A stretch of 64,000 nucleotides of DNA, from positions 33,361 through 97,360 of the forward strand of contig PMUP01000030.1 in the NCBI GenBank assembly GCA_003166865.1, read 5' to 3'. The notes below the pieces were generated by a model. The model made no database searches, was not told the DNA's origin, and was given only the letters and a program-made list of their open reading frames with translations. How positions within the stretch are numbered: position 1 is the first letter of the stretch; each line of letters begins with the position of its first letter. This stretch comes from Bryobacterales bacterium (GTDB taxonomy: Bacteria > Acidobacteriota > Terriglobia > Bryobacterales > Bryobacteraceae). The translations under genes and the position numbers were made by a program. Shown piece after piece: positions 31,872 through 42,760 of this stretch.

Positions 31872-34520
31872 ATGCCACAGTCGAATAGTTTTGGAGCCGC
31901 TTCCACTCTCACCGTCGGCGGCAGCCAGTACCGTTACTACGCGCTGGAGGCGCTGGAGAAGCGCGGCGCGAACATCTCACGCATTCCTTATTCCATCAAG
32001 ATCCTACTCGAAAACCTGCTTCGCACCGAAAACGGCGCGACCGTGAAGCCGTCCGATATCGAATACGTCGCGCAATGGAAAATCGGCGCCCAGGCCCAGG
32101 AGATCAACTTCAGCCCGGCGCGGGTGCTGCTCCAGGATTTCACCGGCGTTCCCTGCGTGGTCGATCTCGCGGCCATGCGCGACGCGCTACGCGAAATGGG
32201 CGCCGATCCCAAGCGGGCCAATCCGCTGATCCCCGCCGATCTGGTGATCGATCATTCGGTGCAAGTGGATCAGTTCGGCTCGTCCGGCGCATTCGCCTTC
32301 AACGCGCTGCTCGAGTTTCAGCGCAATCAAGAGCGCTATGCGTTCCTGCGCTGGGGTCAGAAGGCCTTTCAGGATTTTCGCGTGGTGCCGCCCGACACCG
32401 GCATCGTGCATCAGGTGAATCTGGAATATTTGGCGCCGGTGGTCTTCACGGACCAGAAGCAGTCGCCCGTGCTCGCGTATCCCGACACGCTGGTGGGAAC
32501 CGATTCGCACACCACCATGATCAACGGCCTGGGTGTGGTCGGCTGGGGCGTCGGCGGCATTGAAGCCGAGGCTTGCATGCTCGGCCAGCCCATCTCGATG
32601 CTGCTTCCGGAAGTGGTCGGGTTCAAGCTCAAAGGGCGGCTGTCCGAGGGATGCACCGCGACCGATCTGGTGCTCACCGTCACGCAAATGCTGCGCAAGA
32701 AAGGCGTGGTTGGAAAGTTCGTCGAGTTCCATGGGCCGGGCGTGGCCGCGCTGCCGCTCGCCGATCGCGCCACCATCGGCAATATGGCGCCGGAATATGG
32801 CGCCACCATCGGATTCTTTCCCATCGATCATCAGACGCTTGACTATCTGCGGCTCACCAATCGCTCCGCCGAACTGATCGCGCTGGTGGAGGCTTACGCC
32901 AAGGCGCAGGGCCTGTTCCTCACTCCCGATTCGCCCGAGCCCGAGTATTCCGATGCTTTGGAGCTCGATCTGGGGACCGTGGTTCCATCCATGGCGGGTC
33001 CCAAGCGGCCGCAGGATCGCATCAACCTTCCGGATGTTAAAAAGAACTTCCTGGACACATTGACTGCGGCACAGAAGTCGGCAGAAGTTGCTACAAATGG
33101 CTCGAAGTCGACGATTCACGACGGCTCGGTGGTCATCGCCGCGATCACCAGTTGCACCAACACCTCCAATCCGTCGGTCATGATCGCCGCTGGTTTGCTG
33201 GCGAAAAAAGCGGTCGAGAAGGGACTCAAAACCCAGCCCTGGGTGAAGTCGAGTTTAGCGCCCGGCTCCAAAGTTGTCACCGACTATTTGAACGATGCGG
33301 GCCTCACGCCGTATTTGGAAAAGTTGAAATTCAATCTGGTCGGCTACGGCTGCACCACTTGCATCGGCAACAGCGGGCCGTTGCCGGAACCCATCGCCGA
33401 CGCGGTACAGAAAGGAAAGCTGACCGTGGCCGCGGTGCTGAGCGGCAATCGCAACTTCGAAGGGCGCATCAATTCGCTGGTCCGCGCGAACTATCTGGCT
33501 TCGCCGCCGCTGGTGGTGGCGTACGCGCTGGCCGGCCGCGTGGACATCGATCTGGTGAGCGAGCCCATTGGCGCGGACTCGAGCGGCCGCAGCGTTTTCC
33601 TCAAAGACATCTGGCCCACGCCCGAAGAAGTGCAGGCCGTGGTGAAGCGTTCGGTGCGCGCCGAAATGTTCCAGAAGGAATACTCGGAAGTCTTCCAGGG
33701 CGACGATCGCTGGAACTCTGTGCAAGTTCCGTCGGGTGATCTGTACGAGTGGACCGAAAAATCCACGTACATTCGCAAGCCGCCGTATTTTGACAACATG
33801 GTGGACCCCGCGACTTCGGTGAAGGATCTCTCGGGCCTGCGCGTGCTCGCGATGCTGGGAGATTCGGTGACCACCGATCACATCTCGCCGGCCGGCAATA
33901 TTCCCGCCGATAGTCCCGCCGGCAAGTTCCTGATCGAGCAAGGCGTGAAGCCCGGCGACTTCAATTCCTATGGCGCGCGCCGCGGCAACCACGAGGTGAT
34001 GGTGCGAGGCACGCTCGCAAATATTCGCCTGCGCAATATGCTCGCGCCGGGCACCGAAGGCGGCTGGACCACGCACGTGCCATCGGGCGAGAGGATGTTC
34101 ATCTACGACGCGTCGGTTCGATATCAGCAGGAGGGCACGCCGCTCGCGATCATCGCGGGCAAAGAGTACGGCTCGGGATCGTCGCGCGATTGGGCCGCGA
34201 AAGGCGCGCTACTGCTTGGTGTGCGCGCCGTAATCGCGGAGAGCTTTGAGCGGATTCATCGCTCGAATCTGGTCGGGATGGGCGTATTGCCGATGCAGTT
34301 TCTCCCCGGCCAAAATCGCGAGTCGCTGGGATTGACGGGCTTCGAGGAATATTCGATCACAGGCATCCCTGAGGCGATCGCGAAAGGAGCCAAGGCGCAC
34401 GTTCGCGCGGGCGACAAAACTTTCGATGTTGTGGTTCGCATCGACACGCCGCAGGAGGCCGAGTATTACCGTAACGGCGGCATCTTGCCGTACGTGGTTC
34501 GCCAGCTCGCGAAATCTTGA
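31872..34520 (+). CDS. acnA: aconitate hydratase
   Basis: [67 protein letters not shown]. Confidence 0.97.
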   Translation: MPQSNSFGAASTLTVGGSQYRYYALEALEKRGANISRIPYSIKILLENLLRTENGATVKPSDIEYVAQWKIGAQAQEINFSPARVLLQDFTGVPCVVDLAAMRDALREMGADPKRANPLIPADLVIDHSVQVDQFGSSGAFAFNALLEFQRNQERYAFLRWGQKAFQDFRVVPPDTGIVHQVNLEYLAPVVFTDQKQSPVLAYPDTLVGTDSHTTMINGLGVVGWGVGGIEAEACMLGQPISMLLPEVVGFKLKGRLSEGCTATDLVLTVTQMLRKKGVVGKFVEFHGPGVAALPLADRATIGNMAPEYGATIGFFPIDHQTLDYLRLTNRSAELIALVEAYAKAQGLFLTPDSPEPEYSDALELDLGTVVPSMAGPKRPQDRINLPDVKKNFLDTLTAAQKSAEVATNGSKSTIHDGSVVIAAITSCTNTSNPSVMIAAGLLAKKAVEKGLKTQPWVKSSLAPGSKVVTDYLNDAGLTPYLEKLKFNLVGYGCTTCIGNSGPLPEPIADAVQKGKLTVAAVLSGNRNFEGRINSLVRANYLASPPLVVAYALAGRVDIDLVSEPIGADSSGRSVFLKDIWPTPEEVQAVVKRSVRAEMFQKEYSEVFQGDDRWNSVQVPSGDLYEWTEKSTYIRKPPYFDNMVDPATSVKDLSGLRVLAMLGDSVTTDHISPAGNIPADSPAGKFLIEQGVKPGDFNSYGARRGNHEVMVRGTLANIRLRNMLAPGTEGGWTTHVPSGERMFIYDASVRYQQEGTPLAIIAGKEYGSGSSRDWAAKGALLLGVRAVIAESFERIHRSNLVGMGVLPMQFLPGQNRESLGLTGFEEYSITGIPEAIAKGAKAHVRAGDKTFDVVVRIDTPQEAEYYRNGGILPYVVRQLAKS

Positions 34521-34532
34521 TGAAGAGCCGGT

Positions 34533-35351
34533 TTAATCGAGTACGCGGATGAATTCGGCGATGATGCGGTATTTCTCTTCGTTCGCATCGAGATTCCAGT
34601 CTGGATATTCCCGGTTCAGGGATTCCAGCCGAATCCAATTGTGCCGCCATTCTTCCGAATCGGTTTTGTCGCTCTGGTAGCGTTTCACGGCGTAGCGATT
34701 GTTGCCGCCGGTTTCGAGATTCTCCGCCAGCACTAGCCGGCCTTGCCTGGATCCGGTGACGCCGTGCCTGAAGACGCAGAGCGAGCAATCCGGTATGGTG
34801 GGTTCCATGGAATGACCGGCGATCTCAGCCACAAACATATCCGGCCCCAGGCGCAAGTTTTCCGGAACCTCGATCCAGCCCTCTGCGGTGACTTCCTGAT
34901 TCTCGAGAAATTTTCCGGCTGCGGCCCGAAGCGAGTATTTCGGAAGATGGGTGCGGAATTCGAGCACCTTGCTGGGGACGTGCTTGCGATACAACCGGTC
35001 GAGCGCGCGGTCGAAGTCCGACACCAGCACTTCTTCGCGATCGGTGATGCGAATGGCGCCTGACAGCGTGCCTTCCAGGTACTCGAACAGTTTTTCCGCG
35101 CCCAACTCTTGCGCTTTTTGCGCCAGGTCACCCGCCAGCGCGCGCAGAACGTCCAGGTCTTCGTTTGCCACCGACTCGAGATCCCTACGGAAACGCAGGC
35201 GCAACGAATCGGCCTGCGGATCTTGCAACAGAATGCCGAGCTTCACCGTCCCTTGCTCCGGCGTGTCGGCCTCGACGACGCAATACTTGCCCAAGCGGGT
35301 TTCGAAAGTCTCAGCGGTCGCCATATTCGCTAAGTTGATCTTATCGGCCAA
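34533..35351 (-). CDS. S24/LexA-like peptidase-domain protein lacking an obvious HTH
   Basis: AGHSMEPTIPDCSLCVFR...GRLVLAENLETGGNNRYAVKRYQ (Ser/Lys dyad pattern). Confidence 0.75.
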   Translation of the reverse strand: MADKINLANMATAETFETRLGKYCVVEADTPEQGTVKLGILLQDPQADSLRLRFRRDLESVANEDLDVLRALAGDLAQKAQELGAEKLFEYLEGTLSGAIRITDREEVLVSDFDRALDRLYRKHVPSKVLEFRTHLPKYSLRAAAGKFLENQEVTAEGWIEVPENLRLGPDMFVAEIAGHSMEPTIPDCSLCVFRHGVTGSRQGRLVLAENLETGGNNRYAVKRYQSDKTDSEEWRHNWIRLESLNREYPDWNLDANEEKYRIIAEFIRVLD

Positions 35352-35385
35352 ATCGGGGAAAGCGTCGCTAAGAGCACAGGCCGGC

Positions 35386-35436
35386 TTGCCGCCCCGCCAG
35401 GGGCCCGCCGGAGGCAGTTGCCGCCCCGCCAGGGGC
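35386..35436. repeat. two 19-bp direct repeats TTGCCGCCCCGCCAGGGGC
   Basis: Copies at 35386-35404 and 35418-35436; each contains GCCCC-gcca-GGGGC. Confidence 0.9.
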
Positions 35437-36498
35437 TCAAGGCGCGAATGGGTAGTATCCCTTCCTCGCCCGCACCTTCACGTTCGACAGATTCACCTTC
35501 ACTTCAATATCCCGGAACTGCTTTTTGGCATCGGTCGAATTCGGAACGTAGCGAATGATGTACTGCGTGGTCACCTCGCCCACCACGGCTTCGACCGCGC
35601 GGTACATGCCGTTCGCCAGCTCGGCGGCGTATAGGCCGGTGCCCACCTTCAGCGGGTAATTGCCTTCGTCGGACGGCGTCGATATAAATCCGGCCACGTC
35701 CTTGAACACGTCTTCCAACGGATATTCCACGCGGCCCCCGGTCTCCTCCGCCAGCCGGACCAGGTTCTTGGCGTCTTGGTTTGCGAAGCCGAAGGCCACC
35801 GTGCTGACGCCATAAATTGTCACCAGATTCCGTTGCGCGATTTCCAGCGCTTCGTCCAGCGTTTTCTTGCTGGCGTTGTCGTGCCCGTCGCCGATGATGA
35901 CCAGGATGCGCCGCGGCTCGATCGGCTCGCCCTGAATCAGCTTGCGGCTGGTGCAAGCCATATAGATGGCGTCGTACAAGGCCGCCCCGCCGCTGGGTTT
36001 CATTTTTTGGAGCTTTTGCACCATCGGCTCGGGATCCGTGGCGGTGTCCAGCAGCAGGTCCGCGGTATTGGAATAGCCGATCAGATAGCCGCTGAACTTC
36101 GGATTGTCACCCGGTATCAGGTTCTGCACCAGCTCGACGGCCGCGTCCTGATAGTTCTTCCAATGCAGGCGGCTGGCGTTGCTCAGATCCACCAGGAATC
36201 CGACCACCACCGGCTGGCTGCGCTCACGGGTGAAAAACTGGATCTCCTGCTGCTTGCCCTCTTCAAAGATGGTGAAATCCTTTTGATCCAAATCCGATAC
36301 GAAGCGGCCCTTTTCATCTGTGACCGTCACCGGAACAATAACTTCATTGACCTGGACCTGAATAGGGGGCGGGCCCTGATTGGCCGAAGAAGACGGTTGG
36401 CTATTGGGGGCCACGTCCGGCTTCTGTGCAATCGGCGTCGGCGACTGCCCAAACAGAGAAATCGCGATCAAGGGAAAAAGCGCGAACCGCAGGTACAT
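35437..36498 (-). CDS. VWA-domain protein (acidobacterial VWFA-related type)
   Basis: VNEVIVPVTVTDEKGRFVSDLDQKDFTIFEEGKQQEIQFF...VVGFLVDLSNA. Confidence 0.85.
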   Translation of the reverse strand: MYLRFALFPLIAISLFGQSPTPIAQKPDVAPNSQPSSSANQGPPPIQVQVNEVIVPVTVTDEKGRFVSDLDQKDFTIFEEGKQQEIQFFTRERSQPVVVGFLVDLSNASRLHWKNYQDAAVELVQNLIPGDNPKFSGYLIGYSNTADLLLDTATDPEPMVQKLQKMKPSGGAALYDAIYMACTSRKLIQGEPIEPRRILVIIGDGHDNASKKTLDEALEIAQRNLVTIYGVSTVAFGFANQDAKNLVRLAEETGGRVEYPLEDVFKDVAGFISTPSDEGNYPLKVGTGLYAAELANGMYRAVEAVVGEVTTQYIIRYVPNSTDAKKQFRDIEVKVNLSNVKVRARKGYYPFAP

Positions 36499-37128
36499 GA
36501 TTTGCCTTGCTCTGATTATAAGGCAGAAGTGGCGGCGCTTCCAGCGGCTCGTGAAGCCGGTGAACAGCGGCGACACCAGGACCATCGGCGCCTATAACTC
36601 TCTTGTAACGTTAACGATCTTCGATTACACTGAAAGCGTTAGAAGAAACCCGCACCGGGGACCGGCTGGTGAGGACCGTCGAAGCGGCCGGTTCCGGTGC
36701 GGTCAAGATCTAGCGTCGGCACGTCTGGCCGGAAACTAACTTGCAGCTCCATCCTGGCGAGGCCCGCGTCCTGCTATCCCCGCCACGAGCGCCACACGCC
36801 GCCGAAACCATTCCGAAATGAAGACGGATCGGTTTCATGCTGCGAAGCGACCCAAAAAAATCCCTCTGTTGCAACTCGCCGGTCAGAGCCTAAAGCGGTT
36901 GCAAATCTCTTAAGCACCTGGTTCCCGCAAGCACGCCGTTCACCAGCCCGCTCATGACCCCGTCCCACGCGTTGCAAGCAGAGGGCAGGTTTTAAAGGTC
37001 ACTTCATCAATTCGGCTGCTCCAAATGCACGCCGCCCGCCACCGGTTTTCCCTTTGTTTTCAAAACGCTCTGAGGACTTCTTGGGGCGGCAAGCTGCCAG
37101 GACTGTGTCAGTGTGACACAATTGGCAG

Positions 37129-38523
37129 TTGGTGATTAGCGATTGGGTCACACGCTTTGTCGTGCTCGCTTTCATCCTAACGCCGTCCCTGCCTGCGCAG
37201 GAAGACGAGTTCCGCGTCTACACCGAACATCCCCGGCTGATCTTGACCACCCAGCGCCTCCGGCTGCTCAAGCGCGAGCGCGAGCGCGAATCCCAGCGCT
37301 GGCGGCAGTTCGATCTGTTGGTGAAAGGGGCGGGCGCCTGGCCCGAGCCGGGGTTCGCGCTGGCGCTCTACTATGCGGTCTCGGGCGACCAGGCGGCCGG
37401 CAAACGGGCCGTGGAATGGGCCTTGGGTCCAGCGGACGACCTCAGGCAACTGGCCCTGGTCTACGATTGGTGTCAGCCCGTTCTCAGCTCCAAAGAGTCC
37501 GCGGCGCTGGCCGCGAAGATCCGCCAGCTTATCCAAAAGCGAACCGGCAATGACATCGCAACCCGGCGCGATCGCATCCTGGCTCTGATTGCAACCGCCG
37601 ATGACGCCGAGCATTCCGAGGAAGTTCCCCTCGAACAAGCTGTGCGCCAATGGCGGTTGGAATACGGGCCGGCGCTGGATGGCGGACGCACCACGCTGGA
37701 GCTCCCGGATGTGTACCCGTTGCTCGAAATCCTGCACGCCATCCGCGACAATTTGCAGATCGAGCTGCGCAACGCCGCGCCCGGCTACTTCGCGCATCTG
37801 GCGAAGTATCTCGTCATGGGGAACTATCCGGCGCCGTACCGCGCGCCCGAAAACGAATTCCGCATCCCGATGTATCTCGGCGGCATTGAATCAAGCGGCG
37901 TGAAATCAAGTCGCATTGAATCAAATAATGCCCAGCCCGATCTGAACCGCGCAGCGCTGGCGCGGGCGGCTGGCCTGAGCATGGTGGCGTACGATAACAA
38001 TGCATTGGACAATCAGTTCCTGCAAGGCTGGCTGATCCAGGATCGTTTCTCACTCATGACGCCCTTAGGCGCGCCGTACGAGTACCTGTGGGCCAATCCC
38101 TACCAGCCGGGACTCAGCTACTTTCAGCTTCCGCTGGTGTTTCATGACGAGAACTCTGGAGCGTTGTTCGCCCGATCCGCTTGGGACGAAGACGCCGATT
38201 GGTTTGGACTGTATGGGGGCGAGGCGGAGCTGTTTCATGATGGCCGTATTACGGTTGTGAACCAGGCCGCGGGCGCGGCGGCTCCCAAGCCGGTTGAGAT
38301 CGGGGAAACCAGCGTCGTTGTTGGACGCACTCCTTTGCAATTTTCAATGGAAGGAGGGACGGTATTGGTGATCGGATTGAAGCCGCTGTATCCATATTTG
38401 GTCGAGACGGACGACGAGGAGATGCGGGAGGCCGCAACGGATCGGGCCGGGACTCTGGTTCTCGAATACCCCTCCAGCCGGATGGCCGGCGTGCGTATCC
38501 ATACCGGAGCACTTATCCAGTGA
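37129..38523 (+). CDS. secreted heparinase II/III-like or glycan-active hypothetical protein
   Basis: Signal peptide; FRVYTEHPRLILTTQRLRLLKRERERESQRW; start codon TTG 37129 or GTG 37132 uncertain. Confidence 0.5.
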   Translation: MVISDWVTRFVVLAFILTPSLPAQEDEFRVYTEHPRLILTTQRLRLLKRERERESQRWRQFDLLVKGAGAWPEPGFALALYYAVSGDQAAGKRAVEWALGPADDLRQLALVYDWCQPVLSSKESAALAAKIRQLIQKRTGNDIATRRDRILALIATADDAEHSEEVPLEQAVRQWRLEYGPALDGGRTTLELPDVYPLLEILHAIRDNLQIELRNAAPGYFAHLAKYLVMGNYPAPYRAPENEFRIPMYLGGIESSGVKSSRIESNNAQPDLNRAALARAAGLSMVAYDNNALDNQFLQGWLIQDRFSLMTPLGAPYEYLWANPYQPGLSYFQLPLVFHDENSGALFARSAWDEDADWFGLYGGEAELFHDGRITVVNQAAGAAAPKPVEIGETSVVVGRTPLQFSMEGGTVLVIGLKPLYPYLVETDDEEMREAATDRAGTLVLEYPSSRMAGVRIHTGALIQ

Positions 38524-38564
38524 GGAAAGCGAGGGGAGCTCCGAGGGCAACCCAGAGGCCAAAC

Positions 38565-39140
38565 ATGGAAAAGGCGGAGCGTGAGTTTCTGCTGCTGTAT
38601 CTGGCCGCCAGCCGCGAACGGCTGCTGGAGAGCGTGGAGGGCTTGAACGAACAGCAGCAGCGCTTTCGTCCCGCCCGGGACCGGTGGTCGGTGGCCGAGT
38701 GCGTGGAGCACGTGTCCATCGTAGAGCGAGGCGTGCTCAGGAAGATTGAGGCGCTGGTGCTCGCGCCCCAGCCCGAGATCCCGCCCCACGCCCAACCGCC
38801 GCCCCGCGCGCGCGTGCCAGACCAGGTGATCCTCGCTCGCGTGCCAAACCGGTCCTCGCGCGTCACTGCTCCGCCGGAAGCTCTGCCCGGCGGGCGCTGG
38901 ACGGATTTTGCGGAGTTGCTGCGGGAGTTTGAAGCCGCTCGCGAGCGCAGTCTGCGCTTCGCCGCCGTCACCCAAAGCGATCTGCGCGGCCATTTCTTCG
39001 CGCATCCATATTTGGGCGAATTGGATTGCTACCAGTGGCTCTTGTTTCTAGGAGCGCACTCGGAGCGGCATGCGCGGCAGGCCGAGGAAGTAATCGCGTA
39101 TCCCAACTTTCCCGGCGCGGCCGATTCGGCGACGGCCTGA
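38565..39140 (+). CDS. DinB-family protein
   Basis: RDRWSVAECVEHVSIVERGVLRKIEAL...GELDCYQWLLFLGAHSERHARQAEEV. Confidence 0.8.
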   Translation: MEKAEREFLLLYLAASRERLLESVEGLNEQQQRFRPARDRWSVAECVEHVSIVERGVLRKIEALVLAPQPEIPPHAQPPPRARVPDQVILARVPNRSSRVTAPPEALPGGRWTDFAELLREFEAARERSLRFAAVTQSDLRGHFFAHPYLGELDCYQWLLFLGAHSERHARQAEEVIAYPNFPGAADSATA

Positions 39141-39164
39141 GCGCCTGAGCCGCGCCGCCAAGCC

Positions 39165-39773
39165 CTACTTGATTTCCAGAACCTCTTTTTCCTTGGTCTT
39201 GACGGCCTGATCCAGCTTCGCGATATAGCCGTCCGTCAGCTTCTGGATTTCATCGTGCGCCCGGCGGTCCTCATCCTCGCTGATCAGTTTGTCCTTCAAC
39301 AGCTTCTTGATGTGCTCGTTGCTGTCGCGCCGGATGTTACGCAACGCCACGCGATGGTCCTCGGCGATATGGTGCACCTTCTTGACCAGCTCCTTGCGGC
39401 GCTCCTCGGTGAGCGCGGGAATGGGAACGCGAATCAGCTTGCCGTCGTTGGATGGATTCAGCCCCAGATCGGCCGCGCGAATGGCTTTTTCGATGATCGC
39501 GATCTGCGACACGTCCCAGGGCTGCACGCTGATGAGCGTGGGCTCCGGCACATGCAGGGTCGCCAGCTGATTGAGCGGCGTCAGCGTTCCATAATAGTCC
39601 GCGCGCACGTTGTCCAGCAGGCTTACCGAAGCGCGCCCGGTGCGCACACCCGCCATTTCGTGTTGCAGGTCCGACAGCACTTTGTCCATCCTGGTGTTGG
39701 CGTGCGCATCCACATCTTTGACGCTCTGAAAATTGTGAGCGGTTGGAGTAGTTGTTTGAGGTTCGTTTTTCAT
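39165..39773 (-). CDS. frr: ribosome recycling factor
   Basis: MDKVLSDLQHEMAGVRTGRASVSLLDNVRADYYG. Confidence 0.97.
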   Translation of the reverse strand: MKNEPQTTTPTAHNFQSVKDVDAHANTRMDKVLSDLQHEMAGVRTGRASVSLLDNVRADYYGTLTPLNQLATLHVPEPTLISVQPWDVSQIAIIEKAIRAADLGLNPSNDGKLIRVPIPALTEERRKELVKKVHHIAEDHRVALRNIRRDSNEHIKKLLKDKLISEDEDRRAHDEIQKLTDGYIAKLDQAVKTKEKEVLEIK

Positions 39774-39781
39774 AGGCCGGC

Positions 39782-40489
39782 CTAGTGAATGAGCGTCCCA
39801 ATGGGTTCGCCCTTCGACATACGCATTATATTGCCGAACACGTTCAAGTTGAAAACCACAAGCGGAAGCTGATTGTCGCGGCACATCGCGACCGCGGAGG
39901 CGTCCAGCACCTTGAGCGCTTTTGCCAGGACGTCCTGATAACTGACCTCCGCGTACAGCACGGCGTCGGAGTGCCGCAATGGGTCCTTATCGTACACACC
40001 GTCCACGCGCGTGCCTTTGGCGATCACGTCGGCGTGGATCTCGAGCGCGCGCAGGGTGGCCGCGGTATCGGTGGAGAAATAGGGGTTCGAGGTGCCGGCC
40101 GCGAATACAACAATGCGGCCTTTCTCGAGATGACGGATGGCCCGGCGGCGAATGTAGGGTTCAGCCACCTGCTGGATCTGGATGGCCGTCATCACGCGCG
40201 TGGGCACGCCCGCCTTTTCGAGCGCGTCTTGAAGCGCCAGCGCATTGATCACGGTGGCCAGCATGCCCATGTGGTCGGCCGCGACGCGGTCCATGTTCAT
40301 GGCCGCCGCCGCCACGCCGCGGAAGAAATTACCGCCGCCCACCACCAGGCCGATCTGCACGCCGGTGCTGGCGACCTCGGCGATCTCTTCCGACAAGCTC
40401 TTGACTCGCGCCGGATCGATGCCGAAGGAGCTTCCGCCGGCCAGAACCTCGCCGCTCAGCTTGAGAACAATGCGCTGGTATTTAGGCAT
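39782..40489 (-). CDS. pyrH: UMP kinase
   Basis: [52 protein letters not shown]. Confidence 0.97.
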   Translation of the reverse strand: MPKYQRIVLKLSGEVLAGGSSFGIDPARVKSLSEEIAEVASTGVQIGLVVGGGNFFRGVAAAAMNMDRVAADHMGMLATVINALALQDALEKAGVPTRVMTAIQIQQVAEPYIRRRAIRHLEKGRIVVFAAGTSNPYFSTDTAATLRALEIHADVIAKGTRVDGVYDKDPLRHSDAVLYAEVSYQDVLAKALKVLDASAVAMCRDNQLPLVVFNLNVFGNIMRMSKGEPIGTLIH

Positions 40490-40543
40490 GTGTGCATGTT
40501 AACTGAGCCGCGCGCGTGAGCAAGCGGTGCTTCAGCATCCTGC

Positions 40544-41182
40544 CTAGGCCTTGGGCGCCGAGTGTTCCGCTGTCTCCTCAATTAGCGCGGCTTCCCCGAC
40601 CTTGAAACGGACGAAGCGCGAAACCGAGACGTTCTCGCCCAGCTTGGCGATCGCGGATTTAATCAAATCGCCGATCGTGGTGGCGTTGTCGCGGATGAAA
40701 GGCTGTTCGTAGAGACAAATCTCCTCGTAAAACTTGGCCAGCCGTCCCTCCACGATCTTGTCCGCCATCTTCTCCGGCTTGCCTTCCTGCAAGGCGCGGG
40801 CGCGCTGAATGTCGCGCTCTTTGTCCAATACGTCGGCGGTGACGTCTTCCTTGCGGATGAATTGCGGATCGGCCGCGGCCACCTGCATCGCCAGATCCTT
40901 CACCAGTTGCTGGAAGTCATCGGTGCGGGCGACAAAATCGGACTCGCAGTTCACCTCCACCAGCACGCCCAGTTGCGAGCCCGGGTGAATGTAGCTGCCG
41001 ATGATGCCCTGCCGCGTGGTGCGGGTGGCCTTGGTTCCGGCCTTGGTGATCCCCGCCTTGCGCAGAATGATCTCGGCTTCCGGCAGATTGCCCTTGGATT
41101 CGACCAGGGCTTTCTTGCACTCCATCATGCCCGCGCCGGTCCGGTCGCGGAGCTCCTTCACTAATTTCGCGCTGATTTCCAT
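40544..41182 (-). CDS. tsf: elongation factor Ts
   Basis: KELRDRTGAGMMECKKALVESKGNLPEAEIILRKAGITKA. Confidence 0.97.
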   Translation of the reverse strand: MEISAKLVKELRDRTGAGMMECKKALVESKGNLPEAEIILRKAGITKAGTKATRTTRQGIIGSYIHPGSQLGVLVEVNCESDFVARTDDFQQLVKDLAMQVAAADPQFIRKEDVTADVLDKERDIQRARALQEGKPEKMADKIVEGRLAKFYEEICLYEQPFIRDNATTIGDLIKSAIAKLGENVSVSRFVRFKVGEAALIEETAEHSAPKA

Positions 41183-41242
41183 GATTTGGTTCAAATTGAC
41201 TTCGTTCAAGTTGACTGCGTTCCCGCCGGCTTGCTGCCGCCG

Positions 41243-42142
41243 TTATTCTACCGTCTGTGAGGTGGTGCCGACTTCTTCGGCCGCTTCCGATCCCGGACCC
41301 TTACGAGGCAGAGACGTCGAAGGCAGATCTTCATCCGACAGCCCTTCCGACATGAGCTGATCGAGCTGCTGAGGATCGAACTGCGTGTACTCCAGAATCT
41401 CTTCGGTCGGAGTTTCGTCGGTGATGATCTTCTCGGCCGCGAAATCCTGTTCGGTGGCCAGTGCCCGGCCTTCGATGACGGCGTCGGCCACCTTGGTGGT
41501 GAACAGTCGAATGGCCCGCAGAGCGTCGTCATTGCCCGGTATCACGTGATCCACTTCGTCCGGATCGCAATTGGTGTCCACCACCGCGACCACCGGAATG
41601 CCGAGCCGGCGGGCTTCCTTCACCGCGATGGCTTCCTTGTTCGAATCCACCACGAACAGCACATCCGGCAGTCCCTGCATATCCTTGATGCCCGCCAGAT
41701 TCTGCTGCAGATGTTTGCGCTCGCGCTCTAGCCGGCTGGCTTCCTTCTTGACGCGGCCTTCGTAGCCTGCGCCCTCGGCCGCCATGATATCCAGCTCTTT
41801 GAGCCGCTTGATGGACTTTTGCACGGTCAACATGTTGGTGAGCAAGCCGCCCAGCCAGCGCTGGTTCACGTAGTATTGGCTGCAGCGCGTGGCCTCTTCG
41901 GCGATGGCTTCCTGGGCTTGCCGCTTGGTTCCGACAAACAGCACAGTCTTGCCTTGCGCGGCCGCCTCCGCCACATACCGCATGGCGTCTTTGAACAGCT
42001 TCAGGGTTTTTTGGAGATCGATGATGTAGATTCCGTTTCGTTCGCCAAAGATGTACTCTTTCATCTTTGGATTCCAGCGCTTGGTCTGGTGCCCGAAGTG
42101 AACGCCGGCTTCGAGCAATTCCTTCATGGAAATTGATGGCAA
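41243..42142 (-). CDS. rpsB: 30S ribosomal protein S2
   Basis: [41 protein letters not shown]. Confidence 0.98.
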   Translation of the reverse strand: MPSISMKELLEAGVHFGHQTKRWNPKMKEYIFGERNGIYIIDLQKTLKLFKDAMRYVAEAAAQGKTVLFVGTKRQAQEAIAEEATRCSQYYVNQRWLGGLLTNMLTVQKSIKRLKELDIMAAEGAGYEGRVKKEASRLERERKHLQQNLAGIKDMQGLPDVLFVVDSNKEAIAVKEARRLGIPVVAVVDTNCDPDEVDHVIPGNDDALRAIRLFTTKVADAVIEGRALATEQDFAAEKIITDETPTEEILEYTQFDPQQLDQLMSEGLSDEDLPSTSLPRKGPGSEAAEEVGTTSQTVE

Positions 42143-42246
42143 AATGCCTCCTTTGTTACTGGGTCACTGGTTCGCCCGATCGCGTCCGCGCACACGGCCC
42201 AAAGCGGAATTTGTGTGCGCCGGACTGAACCGGCCGTGAAACTCTA

Positions 42247-42287
42247 GCGTTCACACGAGTGTGAACGCGGCACGCACGAGTGCGTGC
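42247..42287. repeat. two tandem perfect palindromes between rpsI and rpsB
   Basis: GCGTTCACAC-GA-GTGTGAACGC (42247-42268) and GCACGCAC-GA-GTGCGTGC (42270-42287). Confidence 0.9.
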
Positions 42288-42295
42288 GCCACTCA

Positions 42296-42691
42296 CTAGC
42301 GTTTGGAGAACTGGAACCGCTTGCGCGCGCCCTTCTGACCGTACTTCTTGCGCTCGCGAGAGCGCGGGTCGCGGCTCAGCAGTCCCAGCTGCTTCAACTT
42401 CGGACGCAGCTCGGCGTTGAATTCCAGTAGCGCGCGGGCAATGCCCAGCCGCGCCGCGCCGGCCTGGCCGTGAGGTCCGCCGCCGTCTGTCAAAATGAGG
42501 ATGTCGAACTTGTCCGCCACCTCGGCCGCCAGCAGAGGCTGGCGCACTAAAGCGCGCGCTGCTTCGTTGACAAAGTAATTTTCGAAGGTCCGCCCGTTGA
42601 CCGTAATCTGGCCTTTACCCGATCGCAAAAAGATGCGAGCGACCGCGGTTTTCCGGCGGCCGGTTCCTAGATGCTGGATTAATCCTGCCAC
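42296..42691 (-). CDS. rpsI: 30S ribosomal protein S9
   Basis: [26 protein letters not shown]...[17 protein letters not shown]. Confidence 0.98.
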   Translation of the reverse strand: MAGLIQHLGTGRRKTAVARIFLRSGKGQITVNGRTFENYFVNEAARALVRQPLLAAEVADKFDILILTDGGGPHGQAGAARLGIARALLEFNAELRPKLKQLGLLSRDPRSRERKKYGQKGARKRFQFSKR

Positions 42692-42760
42692 TCAAATACC
42701 TTCCTTGCTGGTTGCTGTTGGGTTGTAAGTTGCCGGCCGCGGGAAGAACATTCTGAACAT

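Noticed and set aside
32187-33119. 310-aa minus-strand ORF
   Set aside because: Antisense to acnA.
37880-37930. Short repeats (attgaatcaa / tgaaatcaag) in the heparinase-like gene
   Set aside because: Keeps the reading frame and looks like a linker expansion rather than a mobile insertion.
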